From Polaromonas sp. (GTDB lineage: Bacteria; Pseudomonadota; Gammaproteobacteria; Burkholderiales; Burkholderiaceae), in assembly GCA_013823505.1 (NCBI GenBank), contig PNMH01000008.1, positions 22,828 to 86,827 of the forward strand: a stretch of 64,000 nt of DNA. Direction: 5' to 3'. Both the position numbers and the translations under genes were made by a program. The notes under the pieces are model-generated. The model worked only from the letters and a program-made list of their open reading frames with translations. It searched no databases and was not told where the DNA came from. Positions 1-8,018 of this stretch are shown here, piece by piece. Positions within the stretch are counted from its first letter, which is position 1. Each line of letters starts with the position of its first letter.

Positions 1-1
1 C

Positions 2-607
2 GGCATCGCCACAGCCATGGCGGCCTTGCTGGTGCCGTACGTCTTCTTCTACAGCCAGCTGGACCTGTCGTCCTTCGTGGTCGAGGGACCGGACCACTTC
101 AAGTGGATCAACTACTTCGGCATCACCCTGATGGGCTGCCTGGTGGCCCGCCTGAAGCTCACGCCGAAACTGAGCCTGTTCAGCGTCGCTGCGCTGCTGC
201 TGTCGCTCGTGCTGTTCCTCGTCACCAAGCTCACGGTGTTCCGGTACGACATGGGCCACCTGCAGTTCCTCTTCCATGTGTGGCTCTACCCCATCGTCTT
301 CTTCAGCTTCCACATCCTCTCTTCCGAGGCGGTTCTCAAGCCCCTGCGCGCCACGCCCGTGTTCCCCGCCGTCGCGCTGCTGGCCGGCCTGACGCTGGAG
401 ATCTACCTCACGCAAACCGCGTGGATCCACTGGCTGGAAGCGCAGCGCTACGAGTTGGGTCACGCCGTTCTCCTGCTCCTGGCCCTGGTGCCGGTGTTGG
501 TGTTGTCGGTGCTCACGCAGTGGCTGTCCCGGCGCCTGACGGCTGGCGCATCGCGCGTGTTTCACAAGCCCCAGGTGAACCCACAGAAACCGGTGGACAT
601 GACATGA
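2..607 (+). CDS. Acyltransferase-3-like membrane protein, C-terminal part (5' truncated)
   Basis: The frame is open to the left edge, so this is the C-terminal ~200 residues of a larger protein. It is almost entirely hydrophobic, with about five membrane segments, and contains LEIYLTQTAWI, resembling the 'LEIYLvH' signature near the end of integral-membrane acyltransferases of the OafA/NodX type (Acyltransferase_3). Those enzymes O-acetylate or succinylate sugars on exported polysaccharides. Its stop codon overlaps the next start (ATGA), so it belongs to the EPS operon that follows. The family call rests on the hydrophobic pattern and this one motif because the catalytic N-terminal part is missing; a polysaccharide-repeat flippase or polymerase is less likely. 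Confidence 0.6.
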   Translation, partial: GIATAMAALLVPYVFFYSQLDLSSFVVEGPDHFKWINYFGITLMGCLVARLKLTPKLSLFSVAALLLSLVLFLVTKLTVFRYDMGHLQFLFHVWLYPIVFFSFHILSSEAVLKPLRATPVFPAVALLAGLTLEIYLTQTAWIHWLEAQRYELGHAVLLLLALVPVLVLSVLTQWLSRRLTAGASRVFHKPQVNPQKPVDMT

Positions 608-1731
608 ACTTCGTCTTCTGGCATTCCTACCTCATGTTCCACCAGGCCGCGTACATCCGCGAGCTGGCGAACATTCCCGGCAACACGGTGCACTGGTGCG
701 TGGACGAAGCCTTGCCGCGCCGCTTCCGCGAGCGCGGCTACCCGGTGCCGGACACCGGCCAGGTCCAGGTGCACGTGGCGCCCACACCGGCGCAAATCGC
801 GGAGCTGGCCTCGCTGCCCGACTCGGTGCAGGTGTTCTTTGGCTTGCGGGGTTTCGCCCTGCCGCTGGCCGCTTTCAAGGCGAGCCTGGGCGCGCCGGTG
901 CACCGCTTCCTGATGACGGAGAACCGCTACGAACCGGGCGCACAACTGCTGCCCCGCTGGCTGGTCTACACCTGGGACGCGCTGCGCTACCGACGCCACC
1001 TGAGCGGCGTGTTCTGCATCGGTCATTCGGGTCGCTACGGAGGCGCTCGGTTCTTCTCGGCCTGCGGCTACCCGGCGGACCGCATCGCGCCCTTCATCCA
1101 CGTGGTGGACAGCACACATGTGCAACACCAGCCGGTGCAACGCGATCACCGGGAGATCCTGTACGTGGGCCAGCTGATCGTGCGCAAGCGGGTCGACTTG
1201 CTGCTGCAGGCCTTCAGCCGGCTCGCCGAGCCCTCGACTCGCCTGCGCATCATTGGCCAGGGCGCAGAAGCGCAGCACCTCCACCAGCTCGCCGGCCAGC
1301 TCGGCCTGGCCGACCGGGTGAGTTTTGTGCAGGGTCTGCCCAACGCCGAGATCGTCTCGGCCATGGCCGCGGCCGACGTGCTGGTGCTGCCCAGCCGGTT
1401 CGACGGCTGGGGCGCAGTGGTCAACGAAGCCTTGATGGTGGGCACACCCGTGATCTGCAGCGACCGTTGCGGCGCCAGCGATGTGATCGAGAACGGCCGC
1501 AACGGCTATGTGTTCGAGGCGGGTAACGCCGATGCGCTGAAAGGCCGCCTGCAGCGCTTGTGCGAAGACTTCCAGTGGGACCGCGCGGCTCTGGCGACCG
1601 CCGAGTCCGTGCGCCTGGGCGGAGCGGCGGTGGCCGCGCGCTTTCAACGCAACGTCAGGCGACTGCTCGCCACCAGCCCGGCCCGTCGGCCGCGCCCGGC
1701 AACCTCCACCCAAAAGATAGCGAAAAAATGA
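604..1731 (+). CDS. GT4-family glycosyltransferase
   Basis: A 375-residue retaining glycosyltransferase of the GT4 (GT-B fold) type. The C-terminal half carries the usual signature: ILYVGQLIVRKRVDLLLQAF opens the nucleotide-sugar domain, then AAADVLVLPSRFDGWG and VNEALMVGTPVICSD, which holds the E-x7-E-like donor-binding motif. The N-terminal acceptor domain is divergent. It should add one sugar to the lipid-linked EPS repeat on the cytoplasmic membrane face; donor and acceptor cannot be read from sequence. The start at 604 overlaps the previous stop by ATGA, and the stop overlaps the next ATG in the same way. Confidence 0.85.
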   Translation: MNFVFWHSYLMFHQAAYIRELANIPGNTVHWCVDEALPRRFRERGYPVPDTGQVQVHVAPTPAQIAELASLPDSVQVFFGLRGFALPLAAFKASLGAPVHRFLMTENRYEPGAQLLPRWLVYTWDALRYRRHLSGVFCIGHSGRYGGARFFSACGYPADRIAPFIHVVDSTHVQHQPVQRDHREILYVGQLIVRKRVDLLLQAFSRLAEPSTRLRIIGQGAEAQHLHQLAGQLGLADRVSFVQGLPNAEIVSAMAAADVLVLPSRFDGWGAVVNEALMVGTPVICSDRCGASDVIENGRNGYVFEAGNADALKGRLQRLCEDFQWDRAALATAESVRLGGAAVAARFQRNVRRLLATSPARRPRPATSTQKIAKK

Positions 1732-2876
1732 AAGTCGGCATTCTCACTTTCCATTTCAGCGACAACTACGGTGCCGCGCTGCAGGCCTATGCCTTGCGCC
1801 GCTGGATGACGGAGCAGGGGCACCACGCCAGCTTCATCGACTACCGGCCGGCGCACATCGAACACGGTGGCAGCCTGTGCCTGCCCACCTCGCCCGCCAA
1901 GCTCAAGGCCAACCTCAAGGTGGTCTATCTGGCGGTGTCGTCCTTCATCAACGAGCACTTCGGCAACCAGGGCCAGAAAGCGAAGTTCGCCCGTTTCCGG
2001 GAGCGCTTCCTGGATGTCAGGCCCGATGCCGCGCCCACCGACAACGGCGCATCGCTGGCTGAGGCGCGTTCGTTCGACCTGATCGTCGCCGGCAGCGACC
2101 AGATCTGGAGCCCGTCCCAGCATTTCGGTTTTGATGCGAACTACTTCCTGGCTTTCGCCAGGCGCTACCCCGCCCGAAAGATCTCGTACGCCGCCAGTTT
2201 CGGCCGCGACCGGGTGTCCGCTTCGGAAGCGGCGCAGCTGCCGCCCTTGCTGCGCAACTTCGACGCGATCTCGGTGCGCGAAGCCTCCGGGGTCACGCTG
2301 GTCGAACGCGCCACCGGGCACAAGCCGGCCAACGTGCCCGACCCCACGCTGCTGCACAGCGACTACGCGGAGCTGACCGACAGCGTGCCGTCCGGCCAGG
2401 ACGAACCCTACGTGTTTTGCTACGGCCTGCGCTCGCCCGACAACATCCGTCAAACGGCCGATCTCGTTGCACAACAACTGGGCTTCTCCATCCGCTCACC
2501 GCACAACCCGCACCGGCGCTGGGTCGAGATCGGTGACACGGTGTACCCCGATCCCGGCGAGTGGGTCTCCCTGATCCGCAACGCACGCTTTGTCGTGACC
2601 AACTCGTTTCACGGCACCGTTTTTTCTCTGTTGTTCAAGAAGCCCTTCATCGTGGCGGGGCTGACGGGCGACAAGGCCACCGCCAACGCACGCGCCTTGA
2701 ACCTGCTGCGCGCCGTGGGACTGGAGAGCCGTTTTGCACCGGCGTTCTCGGCGCAGAACACCCAGGCACTGATGGCACGGGAGATCGACTGGGCCGACGT
2801 GGACCAGCGACTGGCGGATCTGCGGCATGCCGGCAACGCCTTTCTGAACACGCAACTGAAGGCGGTGACCGCATGA
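1728..2876 (+). CDS. Polysaccharide pyruvyl transferase family protein
   Basis: A 382-residue protein. The N-terminus (GILTFHFSDNYGAALQAYAL) and the C-terminal NSFHGTVFSLLFKKPF block match the PS_pyruv_trans family (CsaB/WcaK/ExoV relatives), which transfers pyruvate from phosphoenolpyruvate to a sugar to form a ketal. IVAGSDQIWSP is another family hallmark. It probably gives the EPS a negatively charged pyruvate substituent. It is coupled by 4-bp overlaps to the GT4 gene before it and the acetyltransferase after it. Which sugar is modified is unknown. Confidence 0.85.
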   Translation: MKVGILTFHFSDNYGAALQAYALRRWMTEQGHHASFIDYRPAHIEHGGSLCLPTSPAKLKANLKVVYLAVSSFINEHFGNQGQKAKFARFRERFLDVRPDAAPTDNGASLAEARSFDLIVAGSDQIWSPSQHFGFDANYFLAFARRYPARKISYAASFGRDRVSASEAAQLPPLLRNFDAISVREASGVTLVERATGHKPANVPDPTLLHSDYAELTDSVPSGQDEPYVFCYGLRSPDNIRQTADLVAQQLGFSIRSPHNPHRRWVEIGDTVYPDPGEWVSLIRNARFVVTNSFHGTVFSLLFKKPFIVAGLTGDKATANARALNLLRAVGLESRFAPAFSAQNTQALMAREIDWADVDQRLADLRHAGNAFLNTQLKAVTA

Positions 2877-3457
2877 GCGAGTCCCTGAACGATGCCACGC
2901 GCGACTTCCGTTCGCTGCGTTACCGCAGCGACTTCACCGCCGCGGCCAAGCTGCGACGCTTCGCTTGGGAAGCGGTGTGGCTGCTAGCCTTCCGACCCAC
3001 GCCACGCTGGGCCCTGCATGGGTGGCGGCGCTTCCTGCTGCGCTCGTTCGGCGCGCAGGTCGGTGCCGGTTGCCGCATCGCGCCCTCGTGCCGCGTGTGG
3101 GCACCGTGGAACCTCGTCATGGGCGAGTACTCGGCGCTCGGCGATGGCGTGGACTGCTACAGCATGGGCCGTATCACGCTCGGCTCCAAGGTGGCGGTGA
3201 GCCAGCGCACGTTCCTGTGCGCCGGCTCGCACGACACCCACTCGCTGTCCAGGCCCCTGATCACCGGCCCCATCCTGATCGAAGACCACGTGTGGATCGC
3301 GGCGGAGTGCTTTGTGCACCCGGACGTGGTGATCCGGGAGGGGGCCGTCATCGGTGCCCGCTCGGTGGTGCTCAAGGAGATGCCGGCCTGGTCGGTGTGC
3401 GCGGGCAACCCGTGTCGAAAGATCAAGGACCGTGTGGTGAAGGAACGCCATGTTTGA
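2873..3457 (+). CDS. WcaF-like hexapeptide-repeat acetyltransferase
   Basis: A 194-residue protein of the left-handed beta-helix acetyltransferase class. Hexapeptide repeats run from about residue 60 (VGAGCRIAPSCRVWAPWNL) to REGAVIGARSVVLKEMPAW near residue 165, with the usual C-terminal AGNPCRKIKDR. The long N-terminal segment (FAWEAVWLLAF) resembles colanic acid enzyme WcaF. It should O-acetylate an EPS sugar using acetyl-CoA. The start codon overlaps the pyruvyltransferase stop, and the 3' end overlaps the nitroreductase gene by 8 bp. Pyruvyl and acetyl decoration genes side by side are common in EPS loci. Confidence 0.85.
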   Translation: MSESLNDATRDFRSLRYRSDFTAAAKLRRFAWEAVWLLAFRPTPRWALHGWRRFLLRSFGAQVGAGCRIAPSCRVWAPWNLVMGEYSALGDGVDCYSMGRITLGSKVAVSQRTFLCAGSHDTHSLSRPLITGPILIEDHVWIAAECFVHPDVVIREGAVIGARSVVLKEMPAWSVCAGNPCRKIKDRVVKERHV

Positions 3458-4406
3458 CAAACTGGCCAAGGTGGCGGGCATCTTCAGCGAGGCGCTGCGC
3501 GACGCGGTCCTGTTCCTGCGCTTCAACTCGTATTCGCCGCTGGTGGACAAGTCCCGGCGCGCGTTCTACAAAATCATCATCGAGGCCCACACGATCGAGA
3601 AGGGGCTGTCGCTGCCGAATCCGAAGCTGCTGTTCGGCAAGGACAAGGTCCGTTTTGTGATGGCCGCGTTGTCGCGCTACGACCTCCAACACTCGGCCGT
3701 GCCCGCCCACATGTCGCTGGGCGCCCTGGACGCCTACCTGACCTTCCATGCGAAGGCGGGTGCATCCGACCCCTTGCTCGACGAGATCGCGCTCTACCTG
3801 AAAACCTGGGAAGCGAAACTGCCCCGGCCCTGGAAGGGTGGCACGCGGGACTACTCGTTCAATGGCCAGCTGCCCACCGACCTGCAGCACCTGATGGCCA
3901 GCCGCTCCAGCATCCGCACGATGCAGTCCACACCGCTGCACCCCGACCAGATCCGCGAGGCGATCGCGCTCGCGCAGCTCGCGCCCTCGCAGTGCAACCG
4001 CCAGTCCTCGCGGGTGCATGCCTACCAGGACCCCGCGCGCATCCAGGCGCTGCTGGCTCTGCAAGGCGGCTCGCGCGGTTTTTCAGGATCGGTCGGCAAC
4101 CTGTTCGTGGTGAGCTCGGACATCTGCGCCTGGGGCGGCCCGGGCCAGCGCAACCAGGCGTATGTCGACGGCGCGCTGTTTGCCATGTGTCTGCTGTTTG
4201 CCTGCCGCTCGATGGGCTGGGGCGCCTGCCCACTCAACCTGGCCATCAGCCACAAGACCGAATCGGCGATTCGCCGCGCCGGCGGCATCCCGGCGGGTGA
4301 GCGGCTGATCATGATGATCGCCTTCGGTGAGCCGATCGCACCGGACACGCGGGTCGCTTTTTCGCCGAGAAGGCCGGTGGCGGAAATCGCCACGCTGCAC
4401 GCATGA
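3450..4406 (+). CDS. Nitroreductase-like flavoprotein within the EPS operon
   Basis: A 318-residue protein whose second half (about 145-318) is a nitroreductase fold: SRSSIRTMQSTPLHPDQI, then LAQLAPSQCNRQ (flavin phosphate region), SMGWGACPLNLAI and a C-terminal GEPIAPDTRVAFSPRRPV. The first ~140 residues (TIEKGLSLPNPKLLFGKD) are helical-looking with no recognised domain. Nitroreductase folds are FMN oxidoreductases but are often recruited for other chemistry. Genes of this layout occur beside polysaccharide pyruvyltransferases in other bacteria; no function in EPS synthesis is established that I know of. It overlaps the acetyltransferase by 8 bp, so co-expression is very likely. Confidence 0.75.
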   Translation: MFDKLAKVAGIFSEALRDAVLFLRFNSYSPLVDKSRRAFYKIIIEAHTIEKGLSLPNPKLLFGKDKVRFVMAALSRYDLQHSAVPAHMSLGALDAYLTFHAKAGASDPLLDEIALYLKTWEAKLPRPWKGGTRDYSFNGQLPTDLQHLMASRSSIRTMQSTPLHPDQIREAIALAQLAPSQCNRQSSRVHAYQDPARIQALLALQGGSRGFSGSVGNLFVVSSDICAWGGPGQRNQAYVDGALFAMCLLFACRSMGWGACPLNLAISHKTESAIRRAGGIPAGERLIMMIAFGEPIAPDTRVAFSPRRPVAEIATLHA

Positions 4407-4416
4407 GGACACGGCC

Positions 4417-5388
4417 ATGACCATCTCCGCCATCATCCTCACTTACAACGAGGCCCTGCACATCGAGCGCGCCATCCGGTCCATCCAGGCGTTCACCGAC
4501 CAGATCTGCGTGGTCGACTCCGGCTCCAACGACGGCACCACCGAGATCGCACGACGTCTGGGCGCGGAAATTCACACCCACGCGTTCGTCAACCAGGCCA
4601 AGCAGTTCCAGTGGGCGCTGGACACGCTGACCATCCGTGGCGACTGGGTGCTTCGCCTGGACGCCGACGAGATCATCGAGCCCGACCTCGCGCGCGAGAT
4701 CGCCGACCAGCTGCCCTTGCTGCCGGCCGAGGTGGTGGGCGTGAACCTGAAGCGCAAGCACATCTTCATGGACCGCTGGGTGCGCCATGGTGGGCGCTAC
4801 CCGCTGGTGATGCTGCGCCTCTGGCGCCACGGGCACGGCCGCATCGAAGACCGCTGGATGGACGAGCACATGGTGGTCTGGGGCGGGCGCACGGTCACCT
4901 TCGACGGTGGCTTTGCCGACCACAACCTCAACGACCTGACTTACTTCGTCGACAAGCACAACAAGTACGCCACACGCGAAGCCATCGAGGTGCTCAACCA
5001 GCGGCTGGGCCTGTTCAGCCGCGATGAAGGGCTCAACGCCCACAGCGCTTCGTTCCAGGCCTCGTCCAAGCGATGGGTCAAGGAGCGCATCTACAACCGC
5101 ATTCCCTTTACCGTCAGCGCCGCCCTCTATTTCCTGTGGCGCTACCTCTTCCAGCTCGGATTTCTGGACGGCCGCAGCGGGCTCGTCTACCACTTCCTGC
5201 AGGGCTACTGGTACCGCTTTCTCGTGGGCGCCAAGCTCATGGAACTGGAACGGGCCGTGGCCCACCTCAACGACAAAACGGCCATCTGCGCCGAGCTCAG
5301 CCGCTTGACCGGGCACAAGCTGGTGGCGCAGAGCGAGCCTGTGGCCACTCCGACCGTCAATGAAGACCGGCTGGCACATCGACTCTGA
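4417..5388 (+). CDS. GT2-family glycosyltransferase
   Basis: A 323-residue inverting GT-A glycosyltransferase. The N-terminus TISAIILTYNEALHIERAI and VVDSGSNDGTTEIA are the nucleotide-binding part of GT2, followed by the metal-binding motif LRLDADEIIEP near residue 80. It resembles the KdtX/WaaE-like subgroup, which uses short acceptor chains. A hydrophobic C-terminal stretch (SAALYFLWRYLFQLGFL) suggests membrane association. I chose the ATG at 4417, ten bases after the nitroreductase stop, because the conserved strand begins immediately there. It should add a sugar to the EPS repeat unit. Confidence 0.85.
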   Translation: MTISAIILTYNEALHIERAIRSIQAFTDQICVVDSGSNDGTTEIARRLGAEIHTHAFVNQAKQFQWALDTLTIRGDWVLRLDADEIIEPDLAREIADQLPLLPAEVVGVNLKRKHIFMDRWVRHGGRYPLVMLRLWRHGHGRIEDRWMDEHMVVWGGRTVTFDGGFADHNLNDLTYFVDKHNKYATREAIEVLNQRLGLFSRDEGLNAHSASFQASSKRWVKERIYNRIPFTVSAALYFLWRYLFQLGFLDGRSGLVYHFLQGYWYRFLVGAKLMELERAVAHLNDKTAICAELSRLTGHKLVAQSEPVATPTVNEDRLAHRL

Positions 5389-5401
5389 CCTTCGTACCTC
5401 C

Positions 5402-6292
5402 ATGCACACTCCGATCCGATTTCACATGGCAGCGCTGTGCCTGGCCGCGTCCGCAGGGGCGCAGGCCAGCGACCACCTGATCTGCAAGGACGCCGCCGCA
5501 CCGGCGGGCGCCACCCAGGTGGGCGCCCTGCAACCCCTGTTTCGCGATTGCCCGCGAATCGCCGATGTGGACTTCACCGGACGGGCCGACGACCGCAAGT
5601 ACTACAGCGGCGTCTACACGGGTCCACCCAAGGACCGCAGCTTTTACGAACAGGCGGACGACGGCGTGGTGATGCAGCGCGGCGGCGTACTGGCCACGGT
5701 GAAGACAACCTCGTTCCCCGGCCAGTTCCCGCTGCTCAGCGGCGCCCGGCCGTTCTACATCGAAGCCCAGGTGTCGACCTCGTCCAACCACCGCGACAAC
5801 TTTCCGGCCATCTGGCTCATGCCGATCGAACACAACGCCCGCATGGAAGACGTGTACGAGGGCGACCCCAAGAGTTTCGAGCGCTGGTTCGAGCTCGACA
5901 TCGACGAAGGCGGCTTCGGACCTGGGGGGCACCACACCGCCATCTCGTGGTCCGGCATCTGGCCCAACTACAAAAAAATCCAGAACCCCAACCCGACATC
6001 GAAGCTGCCGCTGGACCGAACCCAGCCCAACGTCTTCGGCGTGTCGTATTCACCCGAGACCCTGACGGTGCGCTGGTGGCTGAATGGCCAGCCCGTGCTG
6101 GAGGCGTCGCAACCTTTCGTGCCCGAGATCGCGCGGCGGCAGAACTTCTACCTGATCGTCTCGGCGCAAAGCCACAAGAACATCAGCCACTACCAGATGA
6201 AGTTGCTGGGCGTGCGCGCCTTCGTTGGCGACGCTGTACCCGGCAGCCGTGGAGCCGCAACGCCCACGCCCAGAACCAAAGGACCGCCGTGA
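5402..6292 (+). CDS. Secreted GH16-like protein of the EPS operon
   Basis: A 296-residue protein with a signal peptide (MAALCLAASAGAQA, cleavage near residue 22). The remainder looks like a concanavalin-type beta-jelly roll: FYIEAQVSTSS, FPAIWLMP, then FELDIDEGG around residues 163-171, which fits the ExDxxE catalytic motif of GH16 endoglycanases (E164, D166, E169). Family members include lichenases, laminarinases and transglycosylases. In an EPS operon such an enzyme could trim, release or remodel the polymer in the periplasm or outside the cell. The start at 5402 gives the cleanest signal peptide; an in-frame ATG lies 42 bp upstream. The next gene begins with a GTG inside this stop (GTGA). 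Confidence 0.7.
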   Translation: MHTPIRFHMAALCLAASAGAQASDHLICKDAAAPAGATQVGALQPLFRDCPRIADVDFTGRADDRKYYSGVYTGPPKDRSFYEQADDGVVMQRGGVLATVKTTSFPGQFPLLSGARPFYIEAQVSTSSNHRDNFPAIWLMPIEHNARMEDVYEGDPKSFERWFELDIDEGGFGPGGHHTAISWSGIWPNYKKIQNPNPTSKLPLDRTQPNVFGVSYSPETLTVRWWLNGQPVLEASQPFVPEIARRQNFYLIVSAQSHKNISHYQMKLLGVRAFVGDAVPGSRGAATPTPRTKGPP

Positions 6293-7530
6293 AGCTGCTC
6301 TTCTACGGCATCAACTTCGCCCCCGAACTCACCGGCATCGGCAAGTACACCGGCGAGATGGCGCAGTGGCTGGCCCGCGCAGGACACGAGGTGCGCGTCA
6401 TCACCGCGCCACCCTACTACCCGGCCTGGCAGGTGAGCGCCGGCCACAGCGCCAGCGAATACCGCACCGAGTCCTGGGAAGGCGTTCAGGTGATGCGCAC
6501 GCCGCTGTGGGTGCCACACCAGCCGGGCGGCCTCAAGCGCCTGCTGCACCTGGCCAGCTTCGCGCTCAGCAGCCTGCCGGTGCTTTGTGCCCAGTGGCGC
6601 TGGAAGCCCGATGTGGTGTGGGTGGTGGAGCCCGCCCTGATGTGTGCGCCGGCGGCGGTGGCGTTTGCCTCGGCGCGGGGTGCCAGGAGTTGGCTGCACA
6701 TTCAGGACTACGAGGTGGACGCCGCGTTCGATCTGGGCCTGATCCAGGGCACCACGCTGCGCCGCTGGGTGCAGCGGGCCGAGCGCTGGCTGATGCAGCG
6801 GTTCGACCGCGTGTCCACCATCTCCGGGCGCATGGTGGACCGCGCCCTGGCCAAAGGCGTGGCCACCGGGCGGGTGGTGCTCTTCCCGAACTGGGTGGAC
6901 ATCAGCGGCATCACCCCGCTGGCCACGCCCAGCGCCTACCGGGCCGAGCTGGGCCTGGCGCCCGACGCCGTGGTGGCCCTTTACTCCGGCAACATGGGCA
7001 ACAAGCAAGGGCTGGACATCCTCGCCGACGTGGCCCGCCTGCTGCAGGACGAGCCGCACATCCAGTTCGTGCTGGGTGGCAATGGCTCGGGACGGGCCGA
7101 CTTGCAGGCCCGCTGCGCGGGCTTGCGCAACGTGCGCTTTCTGGACCTGCAGCCCCTGGAGCGGCTGAACGACTGGCTGGGCCTGGCCGATGTGCACCTG
7201 CTGCCGCAACGGGCCGACGCGGCCGATCTGGTGATGCCGTCCAAGCTCACCGGCATGCTGGCCAGCGGCCGCGCCGTGCTGGCCACCGCCCTGCCCGACA
7301 CCGAGCTGTGCCGGGTGGTTGAACACGACGCCGCCTGCGGCGTGGTGGTGCCGCCGGAGAACCCGGTCGCCATGGCCCACGCGCTGCGTGCGCTGGCATC
7401 GGACCCGACCCGCCGCGCCACGCTCGGCGCCAACGGTCGCCGCCATGCCGAAGCCGCGATGAGCCAGGACGTGATCCTGCGCCGGTTCGAAACGCAGATG
7501 CAGGCCCTGGTGCAGGGGGTGCCCGCGTGA
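6289..7530 (+). CDS. WcaI-like GT4 glycosyltransferase
   Basis: A 413-residue protein starting KLLFYGINFAPELTGIGKYT, the hallmark N-terminus of colanic acid transferase WcaI and related GT4 enzymes. The donor domain follows: VVALYSGNMGNKQGLDIL, FVLGGNGSGRADL, DVHLLPQRADAADLVMPSKL, with the last part near residue 310 binding the nucleotide sugar. It begins with GTG overlapping the previous stop, and its own stop overlaps the VanZ start (ATGA). It should add a sugar to the EPS repeat. WcaI itself is linked to fucose transfer, but substrate cannot be transferred to this homologue. Confidence 0.85.
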   Translation: MKLLFYGINFAPELTGIGKYTGEMAQWLARAGHEVRVITAPPYYPAWQVSAGHSASEYRTESWEGVQVMRTPLWVPHQPGGLKRLLHLASFALSSLPVLCAQWRWKPDVVWVVEPALMCAPAAVAFASARGARSWLHIQDYEVDAAFDLGLIQGTTLRRWVQRAERWLMQRFDRVSTISGRMVDRALAKGVATGRVVLFPNWVDISGITPLATPSAYRAELGLAPDAVVALYSGNMGNKQGLDILADVARLLQDEPHIQFVLGGNGSGRADLQARCAGLRNVRFLDLQPLERLNDWLGLADVHLLPQRADAADLVMPSKLTGMLASGRAVLATALPDTELCRVVEHDAACGVVVPPENPVAMAHALRALASDPTRRATLGANGRRHAEAAMSQDVILRRFETQMQALVQGVPA

Positions 7531-8018
7531 AGGCCGTTGCACTGCACCGGCTGGCTGCGGTGGCCTTGCTGCTGGCGACAGCCTACGCCCTGGCGCTGTG
7601 GCAGCCCGTGCGCGCCTGGTACAGCGATGTGGACAAACTGGCCCATGCCCTGGTATTTGCGGCGGTGTACGCGGCGCAGGCCTGGGCCCTGCGCTGGAAG
7701 CCGTGGGCGCTGGCGGCGCTCGCCTTGGCCTTGGGTGCGGCGGTCGAGGTGCATCAGTTCCTGTTGCCGGGTTACTTCCCCAGCGTGAACGACTGGCTCG
7801 CGGACGCGGTGGGCATCGGCCTGGCCTGCGGCGCACACCTGGCGTGGCAGCGCTGGCGTGAAACAGGTGCGTTACAGGATCGCCGGCTACCGCACAGACG
7901 GTCAGTGGGTTTGCATGAAAACTTCCCTCCACGAGCCGGCCACCAAGGTCGTGGCCTCGACAGCCCGCGCGGGCTGTGCCGGCTCACCATCCAGGACCCG
8001 AAAGGTGATGCGCCATGA
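7527..8018 (+). CDS. VanZ-like small membrane protein with an atypical C-terminal tail
   Basis: A 163-residue protein. Residues 1-112 form four hydrophobic segments with the VanZ signature DKLAHALVFAAVYA followed by VEVHQFLLPGYFPSVNDWLADAVG. VanZ-like proteins are common in EPS operons, but their biochemical job is unclear. Residues 113-163 (starting RETGALQDRRLP) are Arg/Gly/Pro-rich and unlike the family, which normally stops about here. The DNA for this tail contains strong nested palindromes (7933-7985). The reading frame may simply run on through a structured regulatory segment. Its stop overlaps the next start (ATGA), so translation of the tail is still plausible. Confidence 0.75.
   Translation: MKAVALHRLAAVALLLATAYALALWQPVRAWYSDVDKLAHALVFAAVYAAQAWALRWKPWALAALALALGAAVEVHQFLLPGYFPSVNDWLADAVGIGLACGAHLAWQRWRETGALQDRRLPHRRSVGLHENFPPRAGHQGRGLDSPRGLCRLTIQDPKGDAP
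7933..7985 (+). other. Nested palindromes before the EPS export gene (candidate structured RNA)
   Basis: An outer stem GAGCCGGC (7933-7940) pairs perfectly with GCCGGCTC (7978-7985). Inside sit a small CAC/GTG hairpin (7941-7953) and an 18-bp perfect palindrome ACAGCCCGCGCGGGCTGT (7960-7977). As RNA this could form a three-way junction about 30 nt before the export gene start. It lies in the atypical 3' tail of the VanZ gene. A role in translation, mRNA processing or antitermination inside a long EPS operon is inference. Confidence 0.5.
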
